Shown here piece after piece: positions 1 through 11,297 of a stretch of DNA of 64,000 nt (position 1 is the stretch's first letter; each line of letters begins with the position of its first letter). A program made the position numbers and the translations under genes. The notes under the pieces are model-generated. The model ran no database searches. It had not been told where the DNA came from and was given only the letters and a program-made list of their open reading frames with translations. The DNA comes from Hymenopellis radicata (lineage: Eukaryota; Basidiomycota; Agaricomycetes; Agaricales; Physalacriaceae), in assembly GCA_015501595.1 (NCBI GenBank), contig JADNRX010000178.1, forward strand, positions 1 to 64,000, in the 5' to 3' direction.

Positions 1-1232
1 CCCAGATGCGGAAGCCCAGTATTGGGCATCCTCGTTCTGCGAGATTCGGTATCAGGATTCAAGTGGAGTGGGGGGACGCGCCTGGCGCCACTGACCTTGA
101 AGCCAATGGTGACGTCTTCTCCATCGAGCGTGCCCGAATAGGTTCCAGAGACAGAGCCGCGATCAGAGGCAGGGACATAGCCCTCGAGCCCGAGGTCGGC
201 CATGAAGCTAGTGTCCAAGTCCCCAGATGGCGCGCTGCCGGTCGTGACGGCTAGGGCGTAGCTGGGAAAGATGTTAGGACGTGTGACATTGCACCATTCT
301 GAATCTTACGGGCCAAAGAAGCCAGTACGGTACGTTTCCGTCTGCTCGTGATTCGAGTTCATGTAGAAATAGATTTCCTGCTGTGCGCTCCCCTGGTTGT
401 CGATGTCTGTGCTGCACGTTAAGACTTGCTACTAAACCGAACAAGAGTGCTCACCGCGGAAGAAAGGCCCCCCAGATGAAGTCTCATAGCCACGCCAGGA
501 ATTGATGATGTACGCGCCCACGCCATCTCCAGTAACACCGTGGACTTGGTCTTCGATGAAACGCACCTATTGAAACGGCCGTCAGACAGACGTGTCGCGT
601 GCAATACACGAGACGCACGCTAGAATAGAACTTGGACCGGGTCTGCCCATCAACGAGGAACACATCAGAGCCCTCGACGACAGCGCCACCGTCCACCTCG
701 GACGCAGTAACGCCGTTCGGGAGCGCGTCTTTGTTCAGTCGCGCGATAAAGCGGAGCTCTCCCACCTCTGGCTCTGTAGACGCGTGTGTCCCGATATAAA
801 TCGTGTTTTCGCCAGATCGAATGATATAGTAGTGAGTCTAATTAACATCATTCAGCTTTCTAGCAACCAAAGGAGCGCACAGCAGCAGCTTACGATAGTA
901 TCGGTTGAAATGGTAACGACGCCAATGCCGTTGTCAACCGTCGACGAAACAGCAGCCGATCCCAGTCCAGAGCTGAGCTGTGTAAACTTTGACGAGTCCT
1001 GTAATTCAGTGCCGTCAAAGTCGATGGACGTAATGTCTCCGTTCGACGTGTCGACTTGAAGATCATCATCGCTTCAGACGCGTCAGAAGCCAGAAGAAAG
1101 AAACGACGGCTGACTGGTAACGACTAAACCACCGCCCGTGTCCATCAGCATATTATCGCCAGAGGTCGTGATACCAAACGCCGCAAACGCGCAAGGGATG
1201 CATCCCAGCAATGCCAGAGCCGGCAGCTTCAT
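1..1232 (-). CDS. Rhamnogalacturonan lyase (PL4 family), secreted, 3' part missing
   Basis: Cleaves the rhamnogalacturonan I backbone of pectin by beta-elimination outside the cell. Start at 1232 gives a signal peptide (MKLPALALLGCIPCAFA) followed at once by AFGITTSGDNMLMDTGGG, the usual mature start of RG lyase A. Later exons encode VDTSNGDITSIDFDGTEL, then TEPEVGELRFIARLNKD, then EGSDVFLVDGQTRSKFYSS, then SGGPFFR, all recognisable RG-lyase blocks, in that order, separated by short GT-AG introns (for example about 1060-1100 and 543-594). The reading continues off the window at position 1 in the central domain (GLEGYVPASDRGSVSGTYSG near 120-200), so the C-terminal carbohydrate-binding-like domain is not visible. 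Family known from plant-decaying and pathogenic fungi. Recognition is by remembered family motifs; the intron borders are inferred. Confidence 0.88.
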
Positions 1233-1681
1233 GGGTTCGGAAAGGGAAGGAAAGGGAGGTAAAAATGAATGGTCGGGTCAACAAACAGCGCACACGCTTT
1301 TGTACTGAACTTATGAGAAGAGAAGAAGGAATGAAAGTGATTCTGGCGGATAATTTTGGAGTCGGGTTTTTCTCGTCTGACCCACGGTCCAGAGGGGACG
1401 GAAAAGGCGACCGGTTGCCGTAGGTACTTCCACTCTAGAAATGACGGTCCCGAAGGGTCTGCCTAGATACTCGTAACAACACTCAAGAGGGCGTCAATTT
1501 CCGCAAATTGCGCTGGTCTACAGCTGGTATAGAAGGAGGGTATTGTCCATATTCAACCTAAAGACCCGACCATTACACGAGAGCGAATGAAAAAAAAGTA
1601 CCGTACGGCCCGCCGAAGCATAATAGCTTATTTCAAAGATCAGCTGTGGCGACATCCCCATCTGGCCTGCGAGTATCGAAA
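1233..1681. other. Intergenic, promoter side of RG lyase
   Basis: About 450 bases between the RG-lyase start and the end of the GRASP gene. No coding frame with recognisable content, no RNA gene and no repeat seen. A purine-rich stretch lies just upstream of the lyase start (1236-1265, 1316-1336). Confidence 0.6.
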
Positions 1682-3151
1682 TTAATCGACGCTCGTTAAG
1701 CTGCCCTGTGAGGTTGCATCCGCGTCTGAGAGTGAAACACTTGTTCTTCCATCATGAGACCCCTCTTCTTCACTAGAATCGTTACCGGGCGCCATGTGTG
1801 TTATGAATGAGTGAGAAGGATGCCGGAGTACGGGGGTAGAGGACCGTGAGGATGACGAAAACGCTTGCGAACCTTTCGTCGGTTTGAGCGAATATATCGT
1901 GATGATTTTGTTGCTATTCACCATTAATCAAACCGCCGCTCATGAAAGGGCGAGAAGGCGTTCGGGTTGAAAGGGATGGACTTGTAGTTACGGCTGGTGT
2001 GACGGGCGAATAACTTTCACGGTGGTGGTGATGATCATGATTGTGATTGTGATTGTGGTAGTGTTCATGGTCGTGGCCGTGGCCGTGAGGATGGACATGG
2101 TCATGAGGAATAGAACCAGCATCCTCCTCTGGAATGGGAGATACAATCTTGGAGCCGGCGGACCGGGAGAAAGGGACTGTGTCTGATGATCGTGCATCGT
2201 CGCCACGCGAATTCCATTTTTCGAGGCTGTACTGCGGGTCATCGCCAGGAACAAAGAGGTTTTCCTCGTGGATATCCGATATCGTGGTCGACGCGTGGCC
2301 CAAGGAACGCGGAGGTATTCTATGAATGAGCCCGTAGCTGCCAAGGAGTTAAACATCCGCCACACGAGGTTGAGATGGAATTCTTACCCAAAGACGCATC
2401 CGAGTAATCCGCTGCCACCCCAATGACGATTAGGAACTAGGACTACTTCTCTGAGCGCGCTAAATGAGGGTCTAGATGAGATAGAGCCATATGGAACAGC
2501 GTACGACATACTCGAAATCATGAGAGTAAACGTAAACGCGAAGTGGTTTGTCAACATGCTGGTAGAACAAATTAGGCGTCATTCGAGTAGTAGAAAGCAG
2601 TCACTTACGGCCTCCACCAAGTCATAGAAGTCGTTCTCTGCACCCAGAACGCCGCCAGACCATCCGGTGATGTAGTCACCATACGGTACTAGTCCAGCAC
2701 TCTCTGCTGGACTTCCTTCAACGACATCGAGTACGTGCCATACGTTATCGAGAGCAAATTCCGGAGCGCATATACGCATGCTTAGGCCGAGTAGAGATGG
2801 CTGGAAATCAGTTGACTTTTCGGACCAAGCGCGAGAGGGAACAATTGGAACGACTGTATGTACGCGGTCAACGCGACCGAAAAAATGTAGAGTATTACAC
2901 GTGCCTCGCGTCTCCTGGTCCTTGCTGTTCCATACTTTGAGATTAAGAGTGCGACCTTCGTGGGCCTCGACGATCCGTTCGAGCTCGGCAACGTCGATAG
3001 CGGTCTGAGAGAGCGAGTCGCCCTCGTAGCCGACGACAAAATCGAAAAAGGGCTCTATGGACGTCTGAGACGCGGGCGACGACGGAGTGACCCGCAGAAC
3101 GTGCAGCGCCTGGCTGGGGGACGCCTGAGTAGCAGACTGGCTTTGGCCCAT
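1682..3151 (-). CDS. GRH1: Golgi reassembly-stacking protein (GRASP55/65, Grh1-like)
   Basis: Peripheral Golgi/ER-exit-site membrane protein of tandem atypical PDZ domains, acting in Golgi tethering and unconventional secretion. Start at 3151 gives MGQSQSAT, whose Gly2 and Ser6 fit an N-myristoylation signal as in animal GRASPs (yeast Grh1 is acetylated instead). PDZ1 covers FFDFVVGYEGDSLSQ to NLKVWNSKDQETR; PDZ2 starts near LGLSMRICAPEFA and includes VLDVVEGSPAESAGL, then after introns DKPLRVYVYSHDFE, LREVVLVPNRHWGGSGLLGC and YGLIHRIPP. Introns lie near 2560-2610, 2435-2510 and 2320-2385; a further 49 nt intron (about 1867-1915, GTGAAT..GAAAG) removes a stop at 1914 and leads to an acidic Ser-rich tail ending at 1682. 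The tail also carries an unusual His/Asp/Asn run at 2020-2105. It diverges from the PPR gene with 194 bases between starts. Confidence 0.9.
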
Positions 3152-3345
3152 ATGACTTGACGGGGAGAAGGTGACAGCTCGCGTAACGCGTGACCGGCAC
3201 AACCACGTCCAGCAAATTTTTCCGCTTTCCAGTGACGGCGCGTCAGGTCGCGTTTGCCTCTCAACCAAACGACTAGCGGCATGCGGTAAGTGCTCTATGT
3301 GCTTCAACAACTTTTTCATTTATTTAAATTCCCAATAGCTAACTT
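3152..3345. promoter_or_regulatory. Shared divergent promoter region (GRASP / PPR gene)
   Basis: 194 bases between two divergent start codons. It contains GGCGCGTCA at 3237-3245 (TGACGCGCC on the other strand), a motif also found near other starts in the window. Promoter role is inferred from position only. Confidence 0.5.
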
Positions 3346-5504
3346 ATGTTCTTCTGCCGCCGACACCTGCCCCATGTCCTCTTCACTGCAACGGCAAGAA
3401 GGCTGCTCTCTCACAGAGCTAGTCACCCCGACTCCAGGATTACATCTACGGTCAAACAAATACCCAAGGTCTACCCGCCCCCACAGAAATGGCTCAAACA
3501 CCCACCACATCTCGCCCACAAGGTCCTCTCCAACCTCGTCAAGAAAGTCGAGTCACTCTCAGACTTCAGACTCGTCATGTCGGACGTCTTACACAAGTAC
3601 AAACCACCAAATCCATCCGACAAGATCTTTCCTCTCAAAAATCTCATCGACTCTCAGTATTTCAGACAACTCGATGAACCTGAAGCCCTCGCGCTCGTTA
3701 CAGACCTACGCGACGCCTCCGATGGCTGGCAGACATTCAGGCCCAAACCCTTCGAGAGACTCGTTTACCAAGTGTGTCCTGTCCTGTCTAAGGAGATGCC
3801 AAACCGCACCTTGCTACCCATTATTCATCCGGGACTCGTCAACCACCTGCGTTCCCTTCCCCCTCCCACACCGTCCGCCACCTACCAACTCCCCCGATCG
3901 CCCGTCTCGCGTTCATATACATCCGGGACCTCTTGCACCACGGTTTCAATACAGAGGTCTTGGAGGTATTTGCCATTCTTCTTGAGAACAACTTCGTGGA
4001 CGCGCTCCCTTCACTCTCCGTAACAGAGGATATGCGCGTCATTGTTCTTCTCACTTTGGCCAAAGCATCCCTTCGCTGGAATCGTCCGGATTACAGCCTT
4101 GAACTCCTCATCAATGCCGTTGATGGACATGGTCAATTCAACCCAACTTCCCTCGCAGTTGTTTCGGATGTCATCCTCGAGATCATGCATGCCGCAATAT
4201 CGAGCCCTCGCTATGCAGTACTAGACAGCTGTCTGCGCCTAATGCAGGCTATCAATCCCACTCATCCTCTACCAGACGTCGTTGTCGATAATATTTACCT
4301 AGCAGCCTACAAGGGCGCCTTTGCTCCAATAGGGATGGCGCTCTTCAACTACATTAATAATCCCCCCATGTCCAACACTCACCAATACCCTCCCCCTCCC
4401 CCATCAGTCTGTCGCTGGCTGTTAGAGTCCTTTCAGGATACCGCTGCCGCCTCCCATTCAGCTCGTACTCTGATCGCCCAAGTTCTCGACAAAGAGATCC
4501 CACTGCCCCTCGCGGATCGTCCCATTTTCATCGCTGAAAGTGCTCGAAGCGGTTTCGCGACGTTAGCCAAGAAGCTATGGCTGCGTTACACGGCTGGAGA
4601 AGACAGAACTGTCGTGACGGGAAGCCCCATTGTCCTTCTTCGCATGGTCAGTCTTAACATGCATCTATACAACAAGAAGACCAGTCCATCAGACAAGGTC
4701 TTGCGTTCACAATCAACTGTTCAAGACTTTCGTGCAGACGAGGCAAAAGCATTCGTCGTGACCTTATTGGAAGAGTTCTTCAGAGCACACGAGCCCTTCG
4801 GAGAGGCTGATCACCGCATCCTCACTACCTTTGCACGCGCCTGTTTCATGGCTGAACGAACGACGGAAGCTATGGAGGTGTACAAGATACTATCCGATCG
4901 CCACGAAGCGCCAGATTTTTACGACATCAGCATCGTCTTGAAATCACTCGCAGAACGCGATCCTCACGCCGCTGCGAGTATGATTGACCGAGTTCTCAAG
5001 AAAGGGTATCGGCCGCCGGGCCCCATGTTCGCTTCAGTGATGCATCATGCTCTCGAACGAGGCGACGTGGCCTTATTTCGTGACCTGATGGTCAAGGCTA
5101 CCGATGCGGGCGTCAAGCTAACGCCTCAAACTCTAACTTCTGTTATTCGCTCGACTGCGTCGTCAGCGGCTCAGGCCGAACCGCATCTGCAGGCCGCCAA
5201 ATTCCTAGGCAGCCTGCGCGTCGTCAAGGCTATGACGAATGTGGGCTTTTTGATGTCGCCTCACTTGGGAAAATTTCTGGTGCATACAGCGCTATCGGCG
5301 GGACATCCTCGAATAGCTTACCGGTTCTGGCGACTCATTGTTGCGCCTTCGATCGAGCGGGTTGATCTTGAAAACCAGCAGATGCGGAGTAGCATCGCTC
5401 AAGGGATTGTTGAACTCAACCGGGAAGGGAAAATCGGGCACCGTCAGGCGGTAGCTATGCTCCGTGTACTTGGAAGACTCGGTATATTCCCCAAAACAGA
5501 GTAA
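3346..5504 (+). CDS. PPR-type mitochondrial protein, one-base frame break
   Basis: Start at 3346 gives an Arg-rich, acid-free presequence (MFFCRRHLPHVLFTATARR) typical of mitochondrial import. The body is all-helical and contains repeats of about 35 residues; the clearest run is TEAMEVYKILSDRHEAPDFYD followed by a second helix pair (ASMIDRVLKKGYRPPG) and a third (LFRDLMVKATDAGVKLTP), the pattern of pentatricopeptide repeats that bind organelle RNA. The first about 185 codons are in one frame; from about 3896 the sense continues in the next frame (IARLAFIYIRDLLHHG) with no usable intron between, and the junction is a run of five C at 3891-3895. A sixth C would make one frame of about 720 codons. 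So this is either an assembly error or a recent lesion. The RNA target is unknown. No other intron is evident. Confidence 0.72.
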
Positions 5505-6030
5505 TGTGTTCCTAGGAAATTTTGGTGTCCAGGAAACGGGGGGGAGGGGGGTTCAGCGGAGGAGGCGGCTACCAGAGTTGGGCACCACGTGGATTAGAGT
5601 CTACTCCCTCCGTTACGGCTGACCACTCGAAGCTTGATGATGGGAACGCGTACGCTGTTAGCCTGAGGCAGCCCAAAGGGTCGAGCGTTAGAGCCGGGAA
5701 GGATGGGATTAACCGGAGATAGACCGTGCCAGAACACTTGACCGAGGTTTGGCTTTATGAGCACCCGTGATCCAGGCATCAGTAGATTACCGTGTGGCAA
5801 CCAAACATGTAAATTGGCTCGATTTGGATTTCGCTCGGAAAGAATCTCGAGTTTCCGAAATCTGCAAAGTAGATGAGATCTGATATACTTTATAAAATGG
5901 TGAGCAAGAAGTGTTGTCGTGTAAAAGCGCCCGAGTAAACACAGTGCTACACGCGTGGTTCAAATAATAAGAGGCGGAGCCCAGATACCCCCTCTTCCCT
6001 TGCCAACCCTTTCCCATCCTGCTCCTCGAC
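5505..6030. other. Intergenic between PPR gene and Zn2Cys6 gene
   Basis: About 525 bases. A G-rich tract lies at 5538-5570. Nothing recognisable as coding; short open frames here have no family features. The 3' half is presumably the promoter of the downstream regulator; a pyrimidine-rich stretch (5988-6028) sits right before the start codon. Confidence 0.55.
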
Positions 6031-8889
6031 ATGCCTGTTGCTCGCGCAAAGAAAGACTCGAGTTCCGCCACGCCGCCTTCGGATGACGGGCTACTCAAGG
6101 AACCGTTGGCCGAAAACAGCAAAAGCAAGAGAAAGTGTGTCTAATTTTTGCCATTTCCCCGATTTTTCGCCGCGCCCTTTCTACCCCGCATCGCATTTCA
6201 TCCTATCCCCACCATTCCATTCGATTAACTCGAGGGCGCGTTATTGCGATGTTATTTCAATATTTCTCTTTTGTTTCTCATTACTGACAATTACTTGTTT
6301 GTTCTCTAGGCGCCAATCTCAAAGTTCGTAATCAGCTCGCTCTACTTTCTGTTGACTTGGTTTCTGAGACTTGTAAAGGTTGCGATGCTTGTCGCGCCCG
6401 CAAGGTCCGATGCGCGCGAGAAAATCCGGAGGATCAGAAGCAGTCTTGCAAGCACTGTATTACTCTCGGAATCCCTTGCACGTATGAATACCAGCCCAAG
6501 AAGCGGGGCCCGCCCAACTTGTGAGAATATTTCTTCATTCCGTGTCTTTGGATCCTTCTCACTCTGTCATCAGGTATCTTCGCCGACTGCACGAAGCCCA
6601 GCAGGCGGCAGCAGCAGCGCCGGACCATCTCGATCCGGACAGCTCTGTGTCGCCAGTCTCGTCGAGCATCACGAGCCCACCACAGAGCCTACTCTCTCCC
6701 TCTCTAGGCTCCAAGAGTCCGAACTCGTATATGGACTCTCCGATCTCTCCTTTGGCGTCTGTTCCCGCCATACCCATCCCACCGTCGCGCTATCCGATCA
6801 CGGCCGACACTTTCCATCCACACTACTCCAGCTCCCTTTCCTCCTCCTTCCACTCCGAGTCCTCATCGAGCATGATGGGGTCTCCCAAGCCTGACTCTCC
6901 ACAGCCGGACGCTTTCAACCCGTACCCTCTTTACAACTGGTCTTATAAACAGGCTCACGTCCAGCCGCCTCAGCCGGTAGCTCAAATACCGCCACTTTCG
7001 TTCTATTACCGACCGCACAGACTCGAGGAGATCGCTCCCCGGACACCATATCACTCATTATCGCTCTTTTCTTTGATTTCGTTTACCCACTCACTCCTTG
7101 CGTTCACAAGCCGTCCTTCATGGCGGACCTGCATTCCCGAAGGGAAGAACGTGACCCGCTCTTCTTTGCCCTAGTCATGTCGACCGTGGCTTCGACTTTG
7201 GTCCAAGTGCCGCGATCTTACCTCCCGATGGAGCGTGCCGTGGTTCGTAAACTGGCCCAGGTATGCCGCCCGTTGTGCTTGATTCTCGAATTGATCGCTG
7301 CATTACTTTTGTGTAGACTTGCTATGAAGCCAGCCGGCACATATCCGTGGCATCATACGATCCACCGACTTCTATGCATGTCGTGATTCGCTACTTGTGG
7401 GTCTTCTCATTCATCGCCTGTCCATCCAAGATTTATGTTTCTGATAGTGACTGCATCTATCATTTCTGCGAGGGCCATGACGCTACTCAGCATGCCGCTT
7501 TTGGCGAGGCATCTCATATTGCAGTGACGCTCCGCATGCATGAGGAGAACTCTTACGAGGGCCTCGATCCCATTGAAGGTGAAGTCAGGCGACGAACATT
7601 CTGGCTACTCTTTGGAGGTTTGTCAGGGCACCTTCCGCGAATGAGCCCACCTGACTGATCCATAACTATAGCCGACAAATCCATGTCAATCCTCCTTGGT
7701 CGCCCGATTTGTCTTCGCGATGAAGACTGCACCGTCCACTTCCCAAAAGAGCTCGATGACGAATAGTGAGTTTTTGAGTTGAATGTTACGAAGTTTTTCC
7801 ATGCTGATGTCTCCGACTTTTTCCCTTCTTCTTACTCTTCGTAGTATTACCCCCAGTGCGTACCTACCCCAACCACATGGGAAAACAGCCGCAGTCTCGG
7901 GTCTGAACTACATCTCTCGGATCTTTGCGCTTCTCGGCGAGATCCTGGTTCGCATTCGAGTCGACAAGCGGTCACCTCCGCAGGGTCAGTTCGCTACAGC
8001 GCGTCTGGAGGAAGTACAGTCTCTGCACACTCGGATCCTTGCGGCTCTAAGTCACGCGCCTGAACCTCTCAGATTGAAGCCGACCCACGCACCTTCGCAT
8101 ATACCCCCAGAATACGGCGGCGCCGGATTCAGGCAGGCTACGTTTGCGGAGGTGAAGGACTTCTTCGATAATCCCCACGCGTCTCGGGCGAACGCCCTCA
8201 ATCCCTTCTTGGTCATGCAAGCCAACTTGTATGTGACCCAGGTGTGTAGATCTCGGCTTCAATATGTGTTTCGCAATACTCACGACTTTTTGCCTTGTAA
8301 AGCAACTCGTCCGCTTCGTGATTGAGCAGTACCGGGATGAACTGCTCATCTCATTGCAGGGAAATATTGACGACCATCAGGTTGCTGAGGACCGGGAGGC
8401 GGTTGCTAGCGACCTCCTCAGTATCCTTCACAGGTATGCCTGCCTCATCGTACCGTTTTCACGGTACACAGTTTCTCATGGTTGTCGCAGCATTCCTATT
8501 CAGTCTATCGCTACCAACGGCCCTAGTTTGGTTGGTGGTCCTTGATTGCATACATATGGCAGCCTGCTGACTGGACATGCTTAGGTCCACAAAGTGCGAT
8601 TCGTGGCCTCTACATTGCTTGACGCAGTGAGAAAGGCAGAAACGGCGCCGGCGTCTGCGGCTCGGGCGCATGCATATTTATGTGGGTACTTCCCTCGACC
8701 ATGACAACTTGCAGTCTGACATTTTCCGAAGGGGACTTCCTTAGCATTCTCTCAGAGATTGAAAGGAATTACCTGTACGTCGGTTTGACTGTTCTCTCAT
8801 CGGGCTTGTTGGGCTGATTTTCGTGTTACAGACTTGATGACGACAGAGATGGCACATCCAGCGGTGATGGTATGGCCATGATGAGCTGA
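6031..8889 (+). CDS. Zn2Cys6 fungal transcription factor
   Basis: Start at 6031 (MPVARAKKDSSS). After a long first intron (about 6141-6310) comes the binuclear zinc cluster CKGCDACRARKVRC..CKHCITLGIPC, with the six cysteines in Zn2Cys6 spacing, then a basic linker (QPKKRGPPN). A long Ser/Pro-rich stretch follows (6600-6990). The middle homology region of fungal-specific regulators starts at FFDFVYPLTPCVHKPSF (about 7070), with VMSTVASTLVQVPRSYLP, then GEASHIAVTLRMHEE and EGEVRRRTFWLLFG (about 7500-7615), then SILLGRPICLRDEDC. Several short introns interrupt it (about 7261-7320, 7617-7670, 7767-7845, 8241-8300). The last exon ends with SSGDGMAMMS and a stop at 8889. Binds DNA in the nucleus as a dimer, probably at CGG half-sites (family knowledge); the regulated pathway cannot be told. 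Confidence 0.88.
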
Positions 8890-9302
8890 AATCTCGGGCA
8901 GACTTCAACGAAAGGATTCTATTTAACACTGTACTTTTGCCCCGGATCTCTGTCTCCATTTCGATCTGTGACCGGTATACCCTCGCCTTGCTCAAAAGCA
9001 GGCACCGAATTTTGTATTGTTAACCTATCATGCTCTGTTGCATTGTTGTCGTGGAATGGCGTAGCGCGTCCATTTACTCTGTTCATACCCTAGCTCTTCA
9101 CAAATCATATCATATATCATAGTCGTTTTCGCACAATTGTCCGCTCTGAGTTGTGTGGATCAGTGTGGGTTTTCACAGGTTTTCAATGAAAAGGAAAGGT
9201 CACGTCGTGACCGACGCGTCAGTGACAACTTGTCCTTTACTCTCACAGCGCGTCGTCCGACTTTTTCCACCGACAACGCCACAGCCGCATACCAGCTACC
9301 AG
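8890..9302. promoter_or_regulatory. Intergenic, promoter side of AOS1
   Basis: 413 bases, no gene seen. A palindromic GACGCGTC at 9213-9220 lies about 85 bases before the AOS1 start and belongs to the recurrent ACGCGT/TGACGCG motif group of this window. Role inferred. Confidence 0.45.
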
Positions 9303-10650
9303 ATGTCGTCAACGGAGTTTACAGAAGAAGAGCAGAGTCGTTATGACAGGCAGATCCGTTTGTGGGGAATCGAAGCCCAGCAGAGGTGAATTGACTCGCC
9401 TCTTCCGGAGGCTGTAAATTTGTTGCTGCCTTTCTTTGACATTCGGCCTTGCAACAACCGTGCTGATGGACCAGATAGGATGCGCAATGCGACCATTCTC
9501 GTCGTGCGGCTTCGGGGGACCGCGACTGAAGTCATCAAAAACATTGTTCTGGCTGGGATCGGAAAGCTGGTCATGGTTGATGACGGGGATGTCGCCGAAG
9601 AAGATCTGGGATCAGGTTTCTTCTTCAGAGACCAGGATGTTGGTCAAAAGGTGATTTCGATTCGCGCGGCTTGCGTCGACGCGGAAATTTGATGGTTTTT
9701 CTTCGGTAATAGCGCGTGATGGCAGCCAAGGCGAGGGTGGAGAGTCTTAATCCGCTTGTGAAGGTTGAAGCTGTCGATGATATGGCTGTTCTCGATGAGG
9801 AGAACATTGGGGCATCGCTGCAGTCGGTCGACTTGGTCTGTGTCACGGACTGGCACCGCGATGGACTGGTATGTATTCAATTCCATTCCGTTTGAATGCT
9901 GAGGTTTACGGCCTGCAGGTACGAATCAACCAAGTTTGCCGGGAGCACAATGTGCCGTTCTATTCCGGCGGGACCTATGGTCTTATGGGGTACATCTTCT
10001 GCGATCTACTCAATCATGAGTATATTACGCCGTGAGGTTGCTTGCTGTTTCCTTTTGAAGTCTGCTCACATGCAGCCCAGCGATCGCTCCTCAAATGCAA
10101 ACGGACAGAAAAGTGTGAAGGTTATCGCCTCGTATTCTCCTCTTGATGTGGCGCTACGTCATAGATGGTCCACCTTGAGCAAACGGCAAACCAAGACCCT
10201 CAACCCCAGCGCGCTGTTCTCCATTCTTGGTACGTATGTGAAAAAGAGTTATGACGTCGTTGACCGTAAACGTTAACGTTGACAGCTTTATGGCAGTTCC
10301 AGGCTACCCATGGCGTACTTCCAAGCACCATCGATAGCGCTAGCGAACTCGGAACCATAGGTGATGCCCTCATAGCTGCAGCTGACGTGAACAAGCAAGT
10401 CCTGACCACCTTGCCATCGGATCTCACTGAGTATGTCTGAATTGACATAAGTTAGTTCTCTATTAACCGCCCTAGGTCATTATCGACAACGGCGGGTCAT
10501 GAGTTCTCACCCGTTTGCGCGATAGTCGGTGGTATGCTTGGCCAGGATATACTAAGAACGCTCGCAGCCCGCGAACCCCCGATCGCCAACTTCTTAGCTT
10601 TCGATGGCAATACCGGAGGGGCCACCGTCTCTCGAATGAGCATGACTTGA
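9303..10650 (+). CDS. AOS1: SUMO-activating enzyme E1 small subunit Aos1 (SAE1)
   Basis: Partners Uba2 to adenylate and load SUMO in the nucleus. Start at 9303 (MSSTEFTEEEQSRYDRQIRL) leads into the E1 signature YDRQIRLWGIEAQQR; the ThiF/adenylation fold follows: ATILVVRLRGTATEVIKNIVLAG, then VMVDDGDVAEEDLGSGFFF, then VNPLV-type ESLNPLVKVEAV, then SVDLVCVTDWHRDGL, then VPFYSGGTYGLMGYIFCDL. A C-terminal block with PVCAIVGGMLGQDILRTLAARE and NFLAFDGNTGGATVSRM closes the protein. The catalytic cysteine resides in Uba2, so its absence here is expected. About six introns, for example 9388-9477 and 10033-10076. It stands alone between a regulator and an FAD enzyme. Confidence 0.93.
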
Positions 10651-11297
10651 CCTAATTTGTCCGAGTGTGTATCCCATGTCTACAAAGAGACTTTTTTTCT
10701 CACTGCGTGCCTTTTCTCCGAAATTTAGTCTCGCTCGGCAGAACGTCAATCTCTCATGCGGGTAACGGAATATCATCAAGATTCGAATGAGTAGCCGGGA
10801 TCGCAGATTCGCGCGTGTCTTGTGCATGTCCATTCGGAGGAGGTTGGCACCCAACCCATGGTGTCGATTAATCTACATTTTTTTGTGATCTGAGAGGTGA
10901 TGGATTGAATGGTACCTAGTTGCATTTGGATGCTCACAGAACGTGTTTGCATAGCACGCGACTGATGAAAGGACTAAAGCTTAAATGGGCTTCTTCGTAA
11001 TTGTTCTGTGAGCGCGAGCACTTTCTGATTTTCCCCTATAGCGTGTGCGGTCAGGAAATCTAGGGAGAACGCGCGAAGTTGACTCTATCACGAGGTCGAA
11101 GGTTCACGCGCACGCTTTCACGTTTTCACAGCAACATGGGGATGGGCCGACGTGTCTGATGGTGTAGATCACAGGATTTGCGGGGTGGGCCGAACTCTCC
11201 GAGTCCGAGTCTCCGACTGGAACGGGATAATGTCCGGGTCCAGGTTACCAGAAACAAAGACAAGGACGAGTTACTACCTGGTTCGCTGCCCAACGAT
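10651..11297. other. Intergenic between AOS1 and FAD oxidoreductase
   Basis: About 650 bases without recognisable coding sense, RNA gene or repeat. Presumably a 3' UTR followed by the promoter of the FAD gene. A minus-strand open frame at 10594-10854 overlaps the AOS1 end and has no family features. Confidence 0.5.

Noticed and set aside
1682..1924. Separate small gene downstream of GRASP
   Set aside because: It is the last GRASP exon read through its own 49-nt intron; removing the intron joins it in frame to the His-rich exon.
6352..6894. 180-codon frame overlapping the Zn2Cys6 exon
   Set aside because: Other-frame reading of the zinc cluster and Ser/Pro-rich exon.
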